Assembly: GCA_900541645.1 (NCBI GenBank)
Contig: UQKQ01000007.1
Location: 1 to 64,000, forward strand
DNA length: 64,000 nucleotides
Reading direction: 5' to 3'
Source: an uncultured Collinsella sp.
Lineage (GTDB): Bacteria > Actinomycetota > Coriobacteriia > Coriobacteriales > Coriobacteriaceae
The notes beneath the pieces are model-generated. The model made no database searches. It was not told where the DNA came from and saw only the letters and a program-made list of their open reading frames with translations. Below are positions 18,581 to 27,424 of the stretch, piece by piece. How positions within the stretch are numbered: position 1 is the stretch's first letter; the number at the start of each line of letters is the position of its first letter. Position numbers and translations under genes: made by a program.

Positions 18581-19831
18581 TTACTGGCGCTGTTTGGGCT
18601 CGGTGACGATGGCTCGGACGATGCGGGGACGATCGGTGAGGTCGCGGACGATGCGCACGTCCGAGAGACCCGCCTGGCGACAGAGCTCGGCCGCGGCATC
18701 GAGGGCGCCCTCGTAGAGCTCGCAGGCAAACAGGCCGCCGGCGCGCAGCATATAGGGCGCCGCATTGAGCAGGCGGCGGAAGATATCGAGGCCGTCGGCG
18801 CCGCCCTCGAGCGCTAAATCGGGCTCGAAGTCCTTGACCTCGTGCGGCAGCGAGCGCATGACGTCAGTCGGAATGTAAGGCGGGTTGGAGACGAGCACGT
18901 CGAAGGTGCCCCATTCCTCGCGGGGGATAGAGCTCACCAGGTTTGTGAGGCTGAAGGCGACCTCATCGGACGTAAGCCCGAGCGCGTCGCGGTTTTTGGT
19001 GGCCAGGTCAATGGCACGCGGTTCGATATCGGTAGCGGTGCAGGTGACATGGCCGCGGCGCTCCCAGGCAAGGGAAAGCGAGATGCAGCCCGTGCCGCAG
19101 CCGACCTCGAGAACGCGGGCGATACGGGGCTCGACCGGAGCGGGCGCGGCGGCATCCTCCGTCAGAGACGCCTCGTGGTCGGCGCCTTCGATGGCGATGC
19201 CGTATTCGTCGAGCTCGGGCTCGGCGGCTTCCGCGGCTTCGGCTTCTGCTATCTGCGTGGCGGCTTCCTCGGCCTCGCGGTCGGCCAGTTCCTCGGCATA
19301 GGCACGGCTGCCCAGTACGTCGCCACCCAGCGCAGCCTCATCGGCAGCCGTGAGGTTAGCGGCACGGCGCTCGGCCGTCGCTCGCTCGTCGGCCAATGCG
19401 GCTTCGACTTTGCGCGCTTGCTCGACCTCGTCGTTCCAGGGCAGCTCAACGCGCTGACGGGCGGCAGCCTCGGGGCTCAGCACCTCGGCATCCAGATAAT
19501 TGAGGACTTCCTCGACGAGCATCTCGGTCTCGGGGCGCGGAATGAGCACACCGGGGGCGCACGCGACGTCGATCATGCGAAACTGCGTGCTGCCCGTGAT
19601 GTATTGCAGCGGCTCGCCCTTAGCGCGGCGGACAACGGCCGCATGCATGGTCTCGAGCTGGGCCGCGTTAAGCGTCTCGTCCATACGCATATATAGGTCA
19701 ATGCGCGCCAGGCCCGTGGCGGCGCACAGCAGCCACTCGGCAGAAAGACGGGGGTGCTCCTCGCCGCGCTCGGCCAGGTACTCCTTGGTCCACTCGAGAC
19801 AACGCTTGATGGTCCAAATCTCGTTTGCCAT
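18581..19831 (-). CDS. prmC: peptide chain release factor N5-glutamine methyltransferase, with a large insertion
   Basis: Methylates the GGQ glutamine of release factors using S-adenosylmethionine. The N-terminal helical domain is about 1-95, the linker motif IPRPETEMLVEEVL is near 97-110, the SAM-binding EVGCGTGCISLSLA is near 242-255, and the catalytic SNPPYIP is near 315-321. Between linker and SAM motif sits an extra block of about 115 residues, rich in Ala and Glu and absent from ordinary PrmC, which is about 280 aa. The start has GGGGAGGG upstream. It lies downstream of prfA, its substrate gene, but about 590 bases away. Confidence 0.9.
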   Translation of the reverse strand: MANEIWTIKRCLEWTKEYLAERGEEHPRLSAEWLLCAATGLARIDLYMRMDETLNAAQLETMHAAVVRRAKGEPLQYITGSTQFRMIDVACAPGVLIPRPETEMLVEEVLNYLDAEVLSPEAAARQRVELPWNDEVEQARKVEAALADERATAERRAANLTAADEAALGGDVLGSRAYAEELADREAEEAATQIAEAEAAEAAEPELDEYGIAIEGADHEASLTEDAAAPAPVEPRIARVLEVGCGTGCISLSLAWERRGHVTCTATDIEPRAIDLATKNRDALGLTSDEVAFSLTNLVSSIPREEWGTFDVLVSNPPYIPTDVMRSLPHEVKDFEPDLALEGGADGLDIFRRLLNAAPYMLRAGGLFACELYEGALDAAAELCRQAGLSDVRIVRDLTDRPRIVRAIVTEPKQRQ

Positions 19832-20244
19832 GGGGCCCTCCCCTCTTAAGCGCCGGACGGCGCGCGAATGTCGGAGCAGATTGTAAGCGAGGCCAGCGCT
19901 TGGCAAGGGGCGATTGAAGGCGATTATCGAGAATCAGCCCAGAATTTTGCACCGAGCTCGCTCAAAGTGTTCATTCGCTGACGTCTAAATTTGCATTCGT
20001 CAAGCTTTTGGCAAGGTTGTCCCAAAACTGACCAATATCTAACCAAGAACTTGCCACATCGCTTGACGCACGACCCATCAAAAATCGCTCCGCGACTTCT
20101 TGAACGATATTTTGAGCAATATTTTCGATAGCGGACTTATGCCGTCAATTACCTTAAGCAGGTAAGCAGCTCAAATGACATCACAGCCGACTGAATAAAA
20201 TATCAAGGCAATGTCACCAATGACTCCCTACGAATCATTTGACA
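19832..20244. other. AT-richer intergenic stretch between prmC and the prfA element
   Basis: No intact gene is seen. Base composition is noticeably more AT-rich than the neighbours. One frame on the minus strand (19971-20144) reads like protein without a start and is listed separately. The part near 20200-20244 carries TCACCAATGACTCCC, a decayed relative of the GGGGACGTT repeat vocabulary. Confidence 0.5.
19971..20144 (-). pseudogene. possible gene remnant of unknown origin
   Basis: A 57-codon open stretch between two stops encodes a plausible-looking amphipathic peptide (it includes IAQNIVQEVAERFLMGR and SWLDIGQFWDNLAKSL). The only ATG is 35 codons from its end, and I see no ribosome site. 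The AT-rich composition and a possible continuation in another frame upstream suggest a decayed foreign gene. No family is recognised, and it may be chance. Confidence 0.25.
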
Positions 20245-20420
20245 ACCAAGGAAACGCCGATGTTTTGGCAATGTCAGCGAGCGACGTCCAGAGCGAACAA
20301 GTTGGCATGAAAAAGGCAAGGCATAGACCTTCTGGTCATGCCTTGCCTTTTGAATGACAAATTGTCGCTCTGGGCGGCGCGCAGCGTCGAGTCGTTACGC
20401 GGTTTGTAAAACCGCGTAAC
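20245..20420 (-). repeat. structured 3'-end element, family A copy 2 (candidate ncRNA)
   Basis: It begins directly after the prfA stop codon. The first hairpin at 20394-20420 has a 12-bp stem (GTTACGCGGTTT arm) and a 3-nt loop. GACGCTGCG follows, then the outer stem (20288-20296 with 20365-20373). The apical stem at 20310-20351 (AAAAGGCAAGGCAT arm) is followed in gene sense by five T, so here it could also terminate prfA transcripts. It ends with the shared GCCAAAACATCGGCG tail. Confidence 0.8.
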
Positions 20421-21488
20421 CTACACGGCCTGTGCCAGCTTCTCGGCACGCTCGGCGGCGGCGAGCGCCTCGATGACGGTGCCGAGCTGGTCGCCCAGGA
20501 GGACGCCGTTGTAGGTGGAGTTGAAGCCGATGCGGTGATCGGTCACGCGGTCCTGGGGCTGGTTGTAGGTACGGATCTTCTCGGAACGGTTGCCGTGGCC
20601 GATCTGGCTCTGGCGCTCGGCACCGAGCTCCGCATGCTGCTTCTCGAGCTCCATCTCGTACAGACGGGCGCGCAGCATCTGCATGCAGACTTCGCGGTTC
20701 TGGATCTGGGAGCGCTGTTCCTGCGACTGCACCACGGTGTTGGTGGGCAGGTGGGTGATGCGCACGGCGGAGTAGGTGGTGTTAACGCACTGACCGCCAG
20801 GGCCGGAGGCACAGTAGGTATCGATGCGCAGGTCGGACTGGTTGATCTGAACGTCGATCTCCTCGGCCTCGGGAAGCACGGCGACGGTTGCCGTGGAGGT
20901 CTGGATGCGACCCTGGGACTCGGTCTTGGGAACGCGCTGGACGCGGTGCACGCCGGACTCGAACTTCATGACGGAGTAGACGCGGTCGCCCTCGACCTTG
21001 AACTCGATGGACTTAAAGCCGCCGGCCTCGCTGGGGCTGGAGTCGAGCACGGTGGTCTTCCAGCCGCGCGACTCGCAGAAGCGCTGATACATCTTGTACA
21101 GATCGCCGGCAAAGATAGCCGCCTCGTCGCCACCGGCGGCGGAGCGAATCTCGACGATGGTGTTCTTGTCGTCGTTGGGGTCGCTCGGGATGAGCATGTA
21201 CTTAATGTCTTCCTCGAGCTGGGGAAGCTTGGCCTCGTTTTCGGAGATGTCCATCTGGAGCATCTCCTTCTCATCGGCATCGGTCGTATCGTGGAGCATT
21301 TCCTTGGCAGCCTCGATGTCATCGAGCGCGCCGATGTACTCGCGCGAGGCGGCGATGAGGTCGGACTGGTGCGCGTACTCCTTGTTGAGACGCGTGAACT
21401 CCTTGATGTCGGAGGCAACGGCCGGGTCGGAAAGCTTCTTCTCGAGCTCCTCATAGGCCTTGATGATCTTTTCGAGCTTGTCGCGCAT
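20421..21488 (-). CDS. prfA: peptide chain release factor 1
   Basis: Recognises UAA/UAG and triggers peptide release. The catalytic ASGPGGQCVNTTYSAVR holds the GGQ whose Gln PrmC methylates. The N-terminal coiled coil and the RIQTSTATVAVLPEAEE segment fit RF1. The 355-aa length and the AAAGGAG site are normal. It ends in TAG, a codon it reads itself, immediately followed by a family A element. Confidence 0.96.
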   Translation of the reverse strand: MRDKLEKIIKAYEELEKKLSDPAVASDIKEFTRLNKEYAHQSDLIAASREYIGALDDIEAAKEMLHDTTDADEKEMLQMDISENEAKLPQLEEDIKYMLIPSDPNDDKNTIVEIRSAAGGDEAAIFAGDLYKMYQRFCESRGWKTTVLDSSPSEAGGFKSIEFKVEGDRVYSVMKFESGVHRVQRVPKTESQGRIQTSTATVAVLPEAEEIDVQINQSDLRIDTYCASGPGGQCVNTTYSAVRITHLPTNTVVQSQEQRSQIQNREVCMQMLRARLYEMELEKQHAELGAERQSQIGHGNRSEKIRTYNQPQDRVTDHRIGFNSTYNGVLLGDQLGTVIEALAAAERAEKLAQAV

Positions 21489-21696
21489 GGCGGGACTCCT
21501 TTATATGCGTGAAGGTGAAAATCGGCAGAGTTGATGGGGCGCGCGGCGCCGCTGCGGGGGTAAGCCCGGCTAGAACATGTCGATCTTCAGATACATGCGC
21601 ATCCCTTCGCGTATGGGGTACATAGTTGCGGTCTAACCCATACATGATAGCGTGCGCAGGCAAACCTGCATATAACCCGCACGGAATGAGTGGACA

Positions 21697-21779
21697 TAGC
21701 CGTTGGGGACGTTCATTAACGACTAGTCGTTTAAGAACGTCCCCAACGGCTAACAAAGGGACTGTCGCTTTGTCACATT
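21697..21779. repeat. composite repeat: GGGGACGTT inverted repeat plus ACAAAGGGAC palindrome
   Basis: Perfect 18-bp arms (21697-21714 and 21735-21752, core CGTTGGGGACGTTC) flank a self-complementary AACGACTAGTCGTT centre. Directly next to it is an imperfect ACAAAGGGAC/GTCGCTTTGT palindrome (21753-21779), ending one base from the stop of the M20 peptidase gene. Two repeat families are thus fused at one gene end. Confidence 0.8.
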
Positions 21780-23207
21780 CTAGAGCGTTTGAAGCAGAGC
21801 GATGAAAAAGCGTACGCCCTGGAGGTAGGCGCGGCGGGTGATGCGCTCGTTGGTGCCGTGGACACCGCGCTCGCACTCGTCATCGTCTACCACAAAGGCC
21901 GAGAAGCGAATGCACTCGGGGCAAATGCGCTGGTAGTTGGCAGCATCGGTCGCGCCAATCACGGTCGAGGGAACGATACCGATAGGAGCTCCGCCCGCCG
22001 CTGATGATCCGTTTTCCTCCGTCCCCTCTGGATCACGGAAATAGCGGGCGGCGATGGCGCGGACGGTCTCGAGTCCCGGTCCGCCGATGCGCGGAGACGG
22101 CGAGGGTTCGGAGCTGCCAGGACCGAGCTCGATCTCGACACGGTCGGCGAGCCCCGCCTCGGCAACGGCGACGCGGCAGCAGGCCACGACATCGGCCACA
22201 CTCGTGCCCTCGAGCATGCGGAAATTGATATTGGCCCACATATCCTGCGGCATCACGTTAGCACCGGTGCTACCGCCCTCGATTTGGGTCGGTGCACAGG
22301 TGGTGGTCACGAGCGGATAGAGCTTCTTGCTGGCGAGGCACTCGCGCACGATGGCGTCCTTGTTGGAAGCAATCTCGTCGGCCGTGTAGAGCTCCAGCTC
22401 GACGAGCTGTGCGGCAAGCAGGTCCGTGACGAGCGTCGGCCACTCGATATCGCAGATTGCGGTGATGGCACGGCTCAACACCTCGAGCGACGTGCCGCCG
22501 TAGGGGTTGGAAGAATGCCCACCCGCGCTCTTTGTCTTGAGCACAATGTCGGCATAACCCTTCTCAGCCAGGTCGGCGTGCATGAGCCAACCCTCGCCCG
22601 CGTTGTACTCGGCAGCCGAAACAATACGGTAGTCACCCTCGTCGATCAGATATTCAAGTTCAACACCGCGCTCCTCGAGCACGCGGCCGATAGCTCCAGC
22701 GCCGTACTGCGTGGTTTCCTCGTCCTGGCCAAAGGCGAGCAACAGCGAACGCTTGTGCTCCCAGCCGTGCGCCAACGCATACTCAACCGCCTCGAGAATG
22801 CCTGCGACCTGATCCTTCATGTCGATAGCGCCGCGACCCCAAATGTAGGTGTCGTCCACCTGTCCGCTAAAGGGGGCGTGCGTCCAGTCGGCCTCGGTAC
22901 CCGGCACCACGGGGACCACGTCCATGTGGCCCATGAGCATGACGGGTTTGAGGGCGGAGTCGGAACCGCCAAGCGTCACCAACAGCGAGTGGTCGATAAG
23001 CTCGACCTCGCCCGCCGCAAACACGCGCGGCCAGGCCTGCTGCATATAGGCGCGCAGGTCGTCGAAGGGCTGCCAGTCCACCGCCTCGGCATCCATGCTC
23101 GAGATGGTCGGAAACGACAGCACGCGGCCCAAGCGCTCGCACGCGCCGGCCTCGTCCATATCGGCAAAATCGTCCTCATGCGCAAAGAAGCGCCAAACCT
23201 CGGCCAT
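21780..23207 (-). CDS. M20-family metallopeptidase (carboxypeptidase/dipeptidase type)
   Basis: Cytoplasmic zinc peptidase with the M20 site: MGHMDVVPV (His94, Asp96), WGRGAIDMKD, FGQDEETTQYGA with the catalytic Glu, and GGHSSNPYGGTS from the lid domain. The 475-aa length fits the large M20A/PM20D1-like group. It lies 71 bases downstream of the ABC importer genes, same strand, so it may process imported peptides or N-acyl amino acids. The substrate is unknown. Confidence 0.85.
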   Translation of the reverse strand: MAEVWRFFAHEDDFADMDEAGACERLGRVLSFPTISSMDAEAVDWQPFDDLRAYMQQAWPRVFAAGEVELIDHSLLVTLGGSDSALKPVMLMGHMDVVPVVPGTEADWTHAPFSGQVDDTYIWGRGAIDMKDQVAGILEAVEYALAHGWEHKRSLLLAFGQDEETTQYGAGAIGRVLEERGVELEYLIDEGDYRIVSAAEYNAGEGWLMHADLAEKGYADIVLKTKSAGGHSSNPYGGTSLEVLSRAITAICDIEWPTLVTDLLAAQLVELELYTADEIASNKDAIVRECLASKKLYPLVTTTCAPTQIEGGSTGANVMPQDMWANINFRMLEGTSVADVVACCRVAVAEAGLADRVEIELGPGSSEPSPSPRIGGPGLETVRAIAARYFRDPEGTEENGSSAAGGAPIGIVPSTVIGATDAANYQRICPECIRFSAFVVDDDECERGVHGTNERITRRAYLQGVRFFIALLQTL

Positions 23208-23278
23208 GACATCCTTTCGATTGTGACGACAAAGGCCGCCCCACGGGAGCGGCCCTGCAACGTAGGCGTTTGCGCCGG

Positions 23279-24064
23279 TTATTTGTCCTCGAGATAGCGA
23301 GAGAGGAACTCGCGAGTGCGCTGGTGCTTGGGATTGCCGAAGAGCTCGGCCGGCGCGGCGTCCTCGAGTACCACGCCCTTGTCCATAAAGACCACGCGGT
23401 CGGATACGGTTCGGGCAAAGGCCATCTCATGCGTGACGACGACCATGGTCATGCCGTCGGCAGCGAGCTTGCGCATGACCTCGAGCACCTCGCCCACGAT
23501 CTCGGGGTCGAGCGCCGAGGTCGGCTCGTCAAACAGCATGATCTGCGGATTCATGCACAGGGCACGAGCGATGGCCACACGCTGCTTTTGACCACCGGAC
23601 AGGCGACCCACGGCGGCGTGCGCGAACTTTTCGAGTCCCACGCTCGCCAGATGCTCCATCGCGACCTTCTCGGCCTCGGCCTTGCTCATCTTTTTGAGCG
23701 TGACGGGCGCGAGCGTGCAGTTGTCGAGCACGTCCATATTGTTGAACAGGTTGAAGCCCTGGAACACCATGCCGATGTCCTCGCGCAGCTTATTGATATT
23801 GCAGCGCTCGGCCGTAAGGTCCTGGCCGTGGAACCAGATGTGGCCCGCGTCCGGGGTCTCGAGCAGGTTGAGGCAGCGCAGGAAGGTCGACTTGCCCGAG
23901 CCCGAGGCGCCGATAATGGTGACGACCTCGCCGGGATTGACAGCGAGGTCGATGCCCTTAAGCACCTCGAGCGAGCCAAAGCTCTTGCGCAGGCCCTCGA
24001 CGCGGATAAGCGGCTCATTGGTCTGTGCGGCGGCCGCGGTGCCGGTAGTGGCGGTATCTGCCAT
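23279..24064 (-). CDS. amino-acid ABC transporter ATP-binding protein
   Basis: Energises a polar amino-acid importer. Walker A is GASGSGKST, the Q-loop region is IGMVFQGFNLF, the signature is LSGGQKQRVAIARAL, Walker B plus Glu is IMLFDEPTSALDP, and the switch His is in VVVTHEM. The start at 24064 (MADTATTG) has GAGGAG upstream; an earlier ATG would overlap the permease gene by about 50 bases. It is the third gene of the importer cluster. Confidence 0.93.
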   Translation of the reverse strand: MADTATTGTAAAAQTNEPLIRVEGLRKSFGSLEVLKGIDLAVNPGEVVTIIGASGSGKSTFLRCLNLLETPDAGHIWFHGQDLTAERCNINKLREDIGMVFQGFNLFNNMDVLDNCTLAPVTLKKMSKAEAEKVAMEHLASVGLEKFAHAAVGRLSGGQKQRVAIARALCMNPQIMLFDEPTSALDPEIVGEVLEVMRKLAADGMTMVVVTHEMAFARTVSDRVVFMDKGVVLEDAAPAELFGNPKHQRTREFLSRYLEDK

Positions 24065-24086
24065 GATGATTCTCCTCGTCTTGAGC

Positions 24087-25235
24087 CTAGTTGGAGCTGG
24101 GCAGCGTTGCCGGGGCCTCGGCGCCAAGCTTTTTGCCAAAGGCCTCGAGCAGGCGGCTCGCCACGAGCGTCAGGATCAGGTAGACCACGAGCGCCACGCA
24201 GTAGACCTCCATCTGGCGGTAGTACACGCCGGCGACCGTGGTAGTAGCGTACATGAGGTCAAACACGCCGATGACCGAAAGCACCGACGAATCCTTGATG
24301 TTGATGATGAGCTCGTTGGTGAGCGCCGGAATCGCATTTTTAATGCCCTGGGGGAACACGACCTTGCGCATGGCTTGCCACTGTGACAGACCCAGCGAGC
24401 GCGCCGCCTCGGCCTGACCGGGGTCGATGGACTCGATGCCGCCGCGCAGGACCTCCATCATGTAGGCGGTAGAGTTGAGCGAGATGGTGACGAGGCCGGC
24501 AGTGAAGGTACTCCAGATCTGGTTGGCCTGGGCGGTCTCGAAGCCCATGCCGCGCAAAACGGTGAAGCCCGCGTAATAGATGAGTAGGCCCTGGACCATC
24601 ATGGGCGTGCCACGCACGATGGTGGAGTAGATGGTCGCAAAGCCGCGGCCGACACTCTTAAAGAAGCGCACCAGGTCGTTGTCCACGCGATCGAAGGTCT
24701 GAATGCGCAAAAACACAAAGAGCAGCGCAAGGAAAAAAGCGATGACGGTACCGAAGGTCGCAAGTGCGATGGTGATCTCGATGCCGCGGATAAAGAAGTC
24801 CCCGCTCTTGTAGGTCATGTAGACCAGGCTCGACAAAAAGTCGCTGGGGTTGGAGTCCGAGACAATACTCACCTGCACCAGGTCGATAAACGACATGACG
24901 CAGCGGTCGACAAAGAAGATCGCCGCGATGACGACCACGACATAGCTGCCCAGGCGCGCGCCGCGACGGAAACGCTCGGATGCAAACGGTGACTTTTCGC
25001 GATAGTCGCTCCAGTGCATAACCTTGGTGACGAGCGCTGCCGCCGACACGACGATCCAGGCCCAAAGAATCGCCCAAAGGCAATCTTGGAAGATGCCGGT
25101 GGGCGCCAAAAAGCTCAGCGGCGTGGGGTTGCGCTGGCTAAATGCCAAGCCGAGCGCCGCGATAACGCTCGTGCCCAGGTACACATAACGGTGGTCGGCC
25201 TTGATAAAGGAGGCCAGACGATTGATGCCTTTCAT
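24087..25235 (-). CDS. amino-acid ABC transporter permease with N-terminal membrane extension
   Basis: The HisM/GlnP-type permease domain occupies the C-terminal 220 residues. It has the EAA loop EAARSLGLSQWQAMRKVVFPQ, which contacts the ATPase, and NELIINIKDSSVLSVIG. It is preceded by about 140 residues with two or three extra hydrophobic helices, so the protein (382 aa) is well above the usual 220-240. The role of the extension is unknown. It lies 9 bases after the binding-protein gene. Confidence 0.9.
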   Translation of the reverse strand: MKGINRLASFIKADHRYVYLGTSVIAALGLAFSQRNPTPLSFLAPTGIFQDCLWAILWAWIVVSAAALVTKVMHWSDYREKSPFASERFRRGARLGSYVVVVIAAIFFVDRCVMSFIDLVQVSIVSDSNPSDFLSSLVYMTYKSGDFFIRGIEITIALATFGTVIAFFLALLFVFLRIQTFDRVDNDLVRFFKSVGRGFATIYSTIVRGTPMMVQGLLIYYAGFTVLRGMGFETAQANQIWSTFTAGLVTISLNSTAYMMEVLRGGIESIDPGQAEAARSLGLSQWQAMRKVVFPQGIKNAIPALTNELIINIKDSSVLSVIGVFDLMYATTTVAGVYYRQMEVYCVALVVYLILTLVASRLLEAFGKKLGAEAPATLPSSN

Positions 25236-25244
25236 GCTGCCTCC

Positions 25245-26171
25245 CTATGCCGGCTGACGGTCGAGGCACGCGTCCCACATTTGGTCGCGCTCCTCTTGGC
25301 TAATGCCCTTGAGTGTCTTGTCGATGAGCTTAAGCAGTTTGTCCGATCCCTTGCGGCAACCGACATTCGCCGTGACCTCCTGCTTAAAGCCCTCGCCCTC
25401 GGCAAAGTGGATGGGGACGATACCGGGATTTTGGGCCATATAGCCCTTTTCGTTCTCAGTGTTGTAGGTCACGGCGTCGCACGTGCCCTGCAGCAGATTC
25501 GAGAACACCGTGGGGACCGAATCGACCGGGTTCTTGTGCACAACGCCCGGAATCTCGTCGATGACGGTATCGAGCATGGTGTCCTTTTGGCCGAGCACCG
25601 TGGCACCGCTGAAGTCGCTGAGCTTGGTGGCGTTTTGGTAGGGCGAGCCCTCTTTTACGAACAGGCCAAAGTAGCCAATGAAGTACGGGTCGGAAAAGCC
25701 GACGGACTCCTCGCGCTCGGGCGTGGCGCTCATGCCGGCGATGATGAGGTCAATCTGGCCGTTGTTGAGCGAGTCGATAAGGCCCGAGAAGCTCTGCTTG
25801 ACGGCAACGGGCTCGCCGCCGAGAGCCTTGCAGACGATCTTGGCGATCTGCACGTCGTAGCCATCGGCGTAGGCTCCCTGCACGTTATCGATGGGGATCG
25901 TGAACTCGCTGGCCTCGGAAACCTGCCAGTTGTACGGGGCGTAGGCCGCCTCCATGCCAATGCGGATCTTATCCTTGCCGATCACAGAATCGGACAGGTC
26001 GTCGCGACCGCCGCCCGTCGTGGACTGAACTACTTCCAGCGTGGAGGGACGCTGGCAGCCGGCAAGTGCGCCGGCGACGACAGAAGCGCTCGCAGCGAGA
26101 GCGCTACCCAAAAAGATGCGACGGCTGCATACCGGCTGTGGATGCGCGTCGCGTTGATGGGGAGAATGCAT
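25245..26171 (-). CDS. amino-acid ABC transporter substrate-binding lipoprotein
   Basis: Extracytoplasmic type-II binding protein (SBP_bac_3). A twin-arginine-like SRRIFLGSALAAS (16-28) leads to the lipobox LAGC (Cys39), suggesting Tat export and lipid anchoring. The mature part has the family pattern IRIGMEAAYAPYNWQ, then YDVQIAKIVCKALG and DLIIAGMSATPERE. The ATG at 26171 has GGGAAGG upstream. It is the first gene of the importer operon. Ligand unknown; polar amino acids are likely. Confidence 0.9.
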   Translation of the reverse strand: MHSPHQRDAHPQPVCSRRIFLGSALAASASVVAGALAGCQRPSTLEVVQSTTGGGRDDLSDSVIGKDKIRIGMEAAYAPYNWQVSEASEFTIPIDNVQGAYADGYDVQIAKIVCKALGGEPVAVKQSFSGLIDSLNNGQIDLIIAGMSATPEREESVGFSDPYFIGYFGLFVKEGSPYQNATKLSDFSGATVLGQKDTMLDTVIDEIPGVVHKNPVDSVPTVFSNLLQGTCDAVTYNTENEKGYMAQNPGIVPIHFAEGEGFKQEVTANVGCRKGSDKLLKLIDKTLKGISQEERDQMWDACLDRQPA

Positions 26172-26286
26172 AATCTGCCTTCCCTGTTGAATCGTATGCT
26201 GACGACTTAACAGGATATACGCCAGCGACCAGCAGCGCAGCACAAGCTCGAAAAATTAATAGACACACGGTAGTCATTGGGAGCGT

Positions 26287-26451
26287 CGATGTTTTGGCAA
26301 TGCCAGCAGGCGCCACCCAGAGCGAACAAGTTAGCATGAAAAAGGCAAGGCATAGACCTTCTGGTCATGCCTTGCCTTTTGAATGACAAATTGTCGCTCT
26401 GGGCGGCGCGCAGCGTCGACCGGTCCGCCGTTCGTCAGAACGGCGGAACCT
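26287..26451 (-). repeat. structured 3'-end element, family A copy 3 (candidate ncRNA)
   Basis: It starts one base after the stop codon of the galM-like gene. The first hairpin at 26422-26450 uses GGTTCCGCCGTTC against its complement, a different sequence from copies 1 and 2 but the same shape. The outer stem (26317-26325 with 26394-26402) and apical stem (26339-26380) are almost identical to copy 2, including the T run. The far tail is shorter and borders TAGTCATTGGGAGCGTC, a GGGGACGTT-repeat relative. Confidence 0.8.
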
Positions 26452-27345
26452 CTAGAGCAGGGTGACGCTAAAGGAACGGATGTCGGTAGCGCCCGGTGCC
26501 AACGTGATGGTGTTGACCTTGTGCTCAAAGACATCGTCCTCGGTGTCCATGGTGGTGTGGCCGGTCCAGGGCTCGAGCGCCACAAACGGAGCGTCGTTGG
26601 CGGCAGACCACGCGCCGATGTACTTAAAGCCCTCAAAGTCGATCTTGACGCCGTGGCCCGACTTGCGGCCGCGCAGCGTGAGCGTGGAGCCCGGAGTATC
26701 GGTGAACATGATGGCATCGTTATCGAAGCTGCGGTGCGTGATGGGCAGCACGTCCGAGTTATCGGGAGCCTTGTAGCTACCCTCGAACGTCATGAGACCG
26801 TCGGGCGTGATGATGGGAGCCTCGTTCGTCCAGGCCTCGGTAAACGCCAGCTCGTAATCCTCGAATACCTCGTCCTCGGCACCGGGGGCGGGCACGTTAA
26901 ATGCGGGGTGGCCGCCCACCGAGAACGGCAGGTCCACGTCGCCGGTGTTCGTAACGGCAAAGGTCTGGGTAAGCGTGGCGTCGCCGGTCAGGGCATAGGT
27001 CATGTTGAGCTTAAAGTGAAACGGAAAGGCCTTGAGCGACTCGGGCGTATCGGTGATCTCGTACGTTACCGAGGAGCCGTCCTCCGAAACCTCGACCAGC
27101 TTGTGCTCGACGATGCGCGCGAGTCCGTGGCGCGGCATCTCGCAGGTGCCGGCCGCAGACGTTGCCGTGTTGTTGCGCAGCGAGCCCACAATGGGGAACA
27201 GGATGGGCGCATGCTTGCCCCAAAAGGTGGGATCGCCCTGCCACAGATACTCGTTGCCGTTGAGGGCAAGGCTCGTGAGCTGGGCACCCATGGAATCGAT
27301 GGCCGCGGTGAGGCCGCCGCGCTTGATGGTAGTGACGGTGGACAT
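26452..27345 (-). CDS. aldose 1-epimerase family protein (YeaD/LacX type)
   Basis: Galactose-mutarotase superfamily, interconverting alpha and beta sugar anomers or acting on a sugar phosphate. LWQGDPTFWGKHAPILFPIVG is the substrate-entry segment of the LacX-like group. RHGLAR carries the first conserved His, and VGGHPAFNVP the catalytic His. The 297-aa length is usual. The start follows GGAGGAAG. It stands alone, so the exact sugar is open. Confidence 0.85.
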   Translation of the reverse strand: MSTVTTIKRGGLTAAIDSMGAQLTSLALNGNEYLWQGDPTFWGKHAPILFPIVGSLRNNTATSAAGTCEMPRHGLARIVEHKLVEVSEDGSSVTYEITDTPESLKAFPFHFKLNMTYALTGDATLTQTFAVTNTGDVDLPFSVGGHPAFNVPAPGAEDEVFEDYELAFTEAWTNEAPIITPDGLMTFEGSYKAPDNSDVLPITHRSFDNDAIMFTDTPGSTLTLRGRKSGHGVKIDFEGFKYIGAWSAANDAPFVALEPWTGHTTMDTEDDVFEHKVNTITLAPGATDIRSFSVTLL

Positions 27346-27424
27346 GCTACTTCCTCCAATAGTAAACAACGGTGTCGAGGGCTATTGTCCCACTCTTGGC
27401 GGCGGGGTTGAGCGACAGGTGCAG

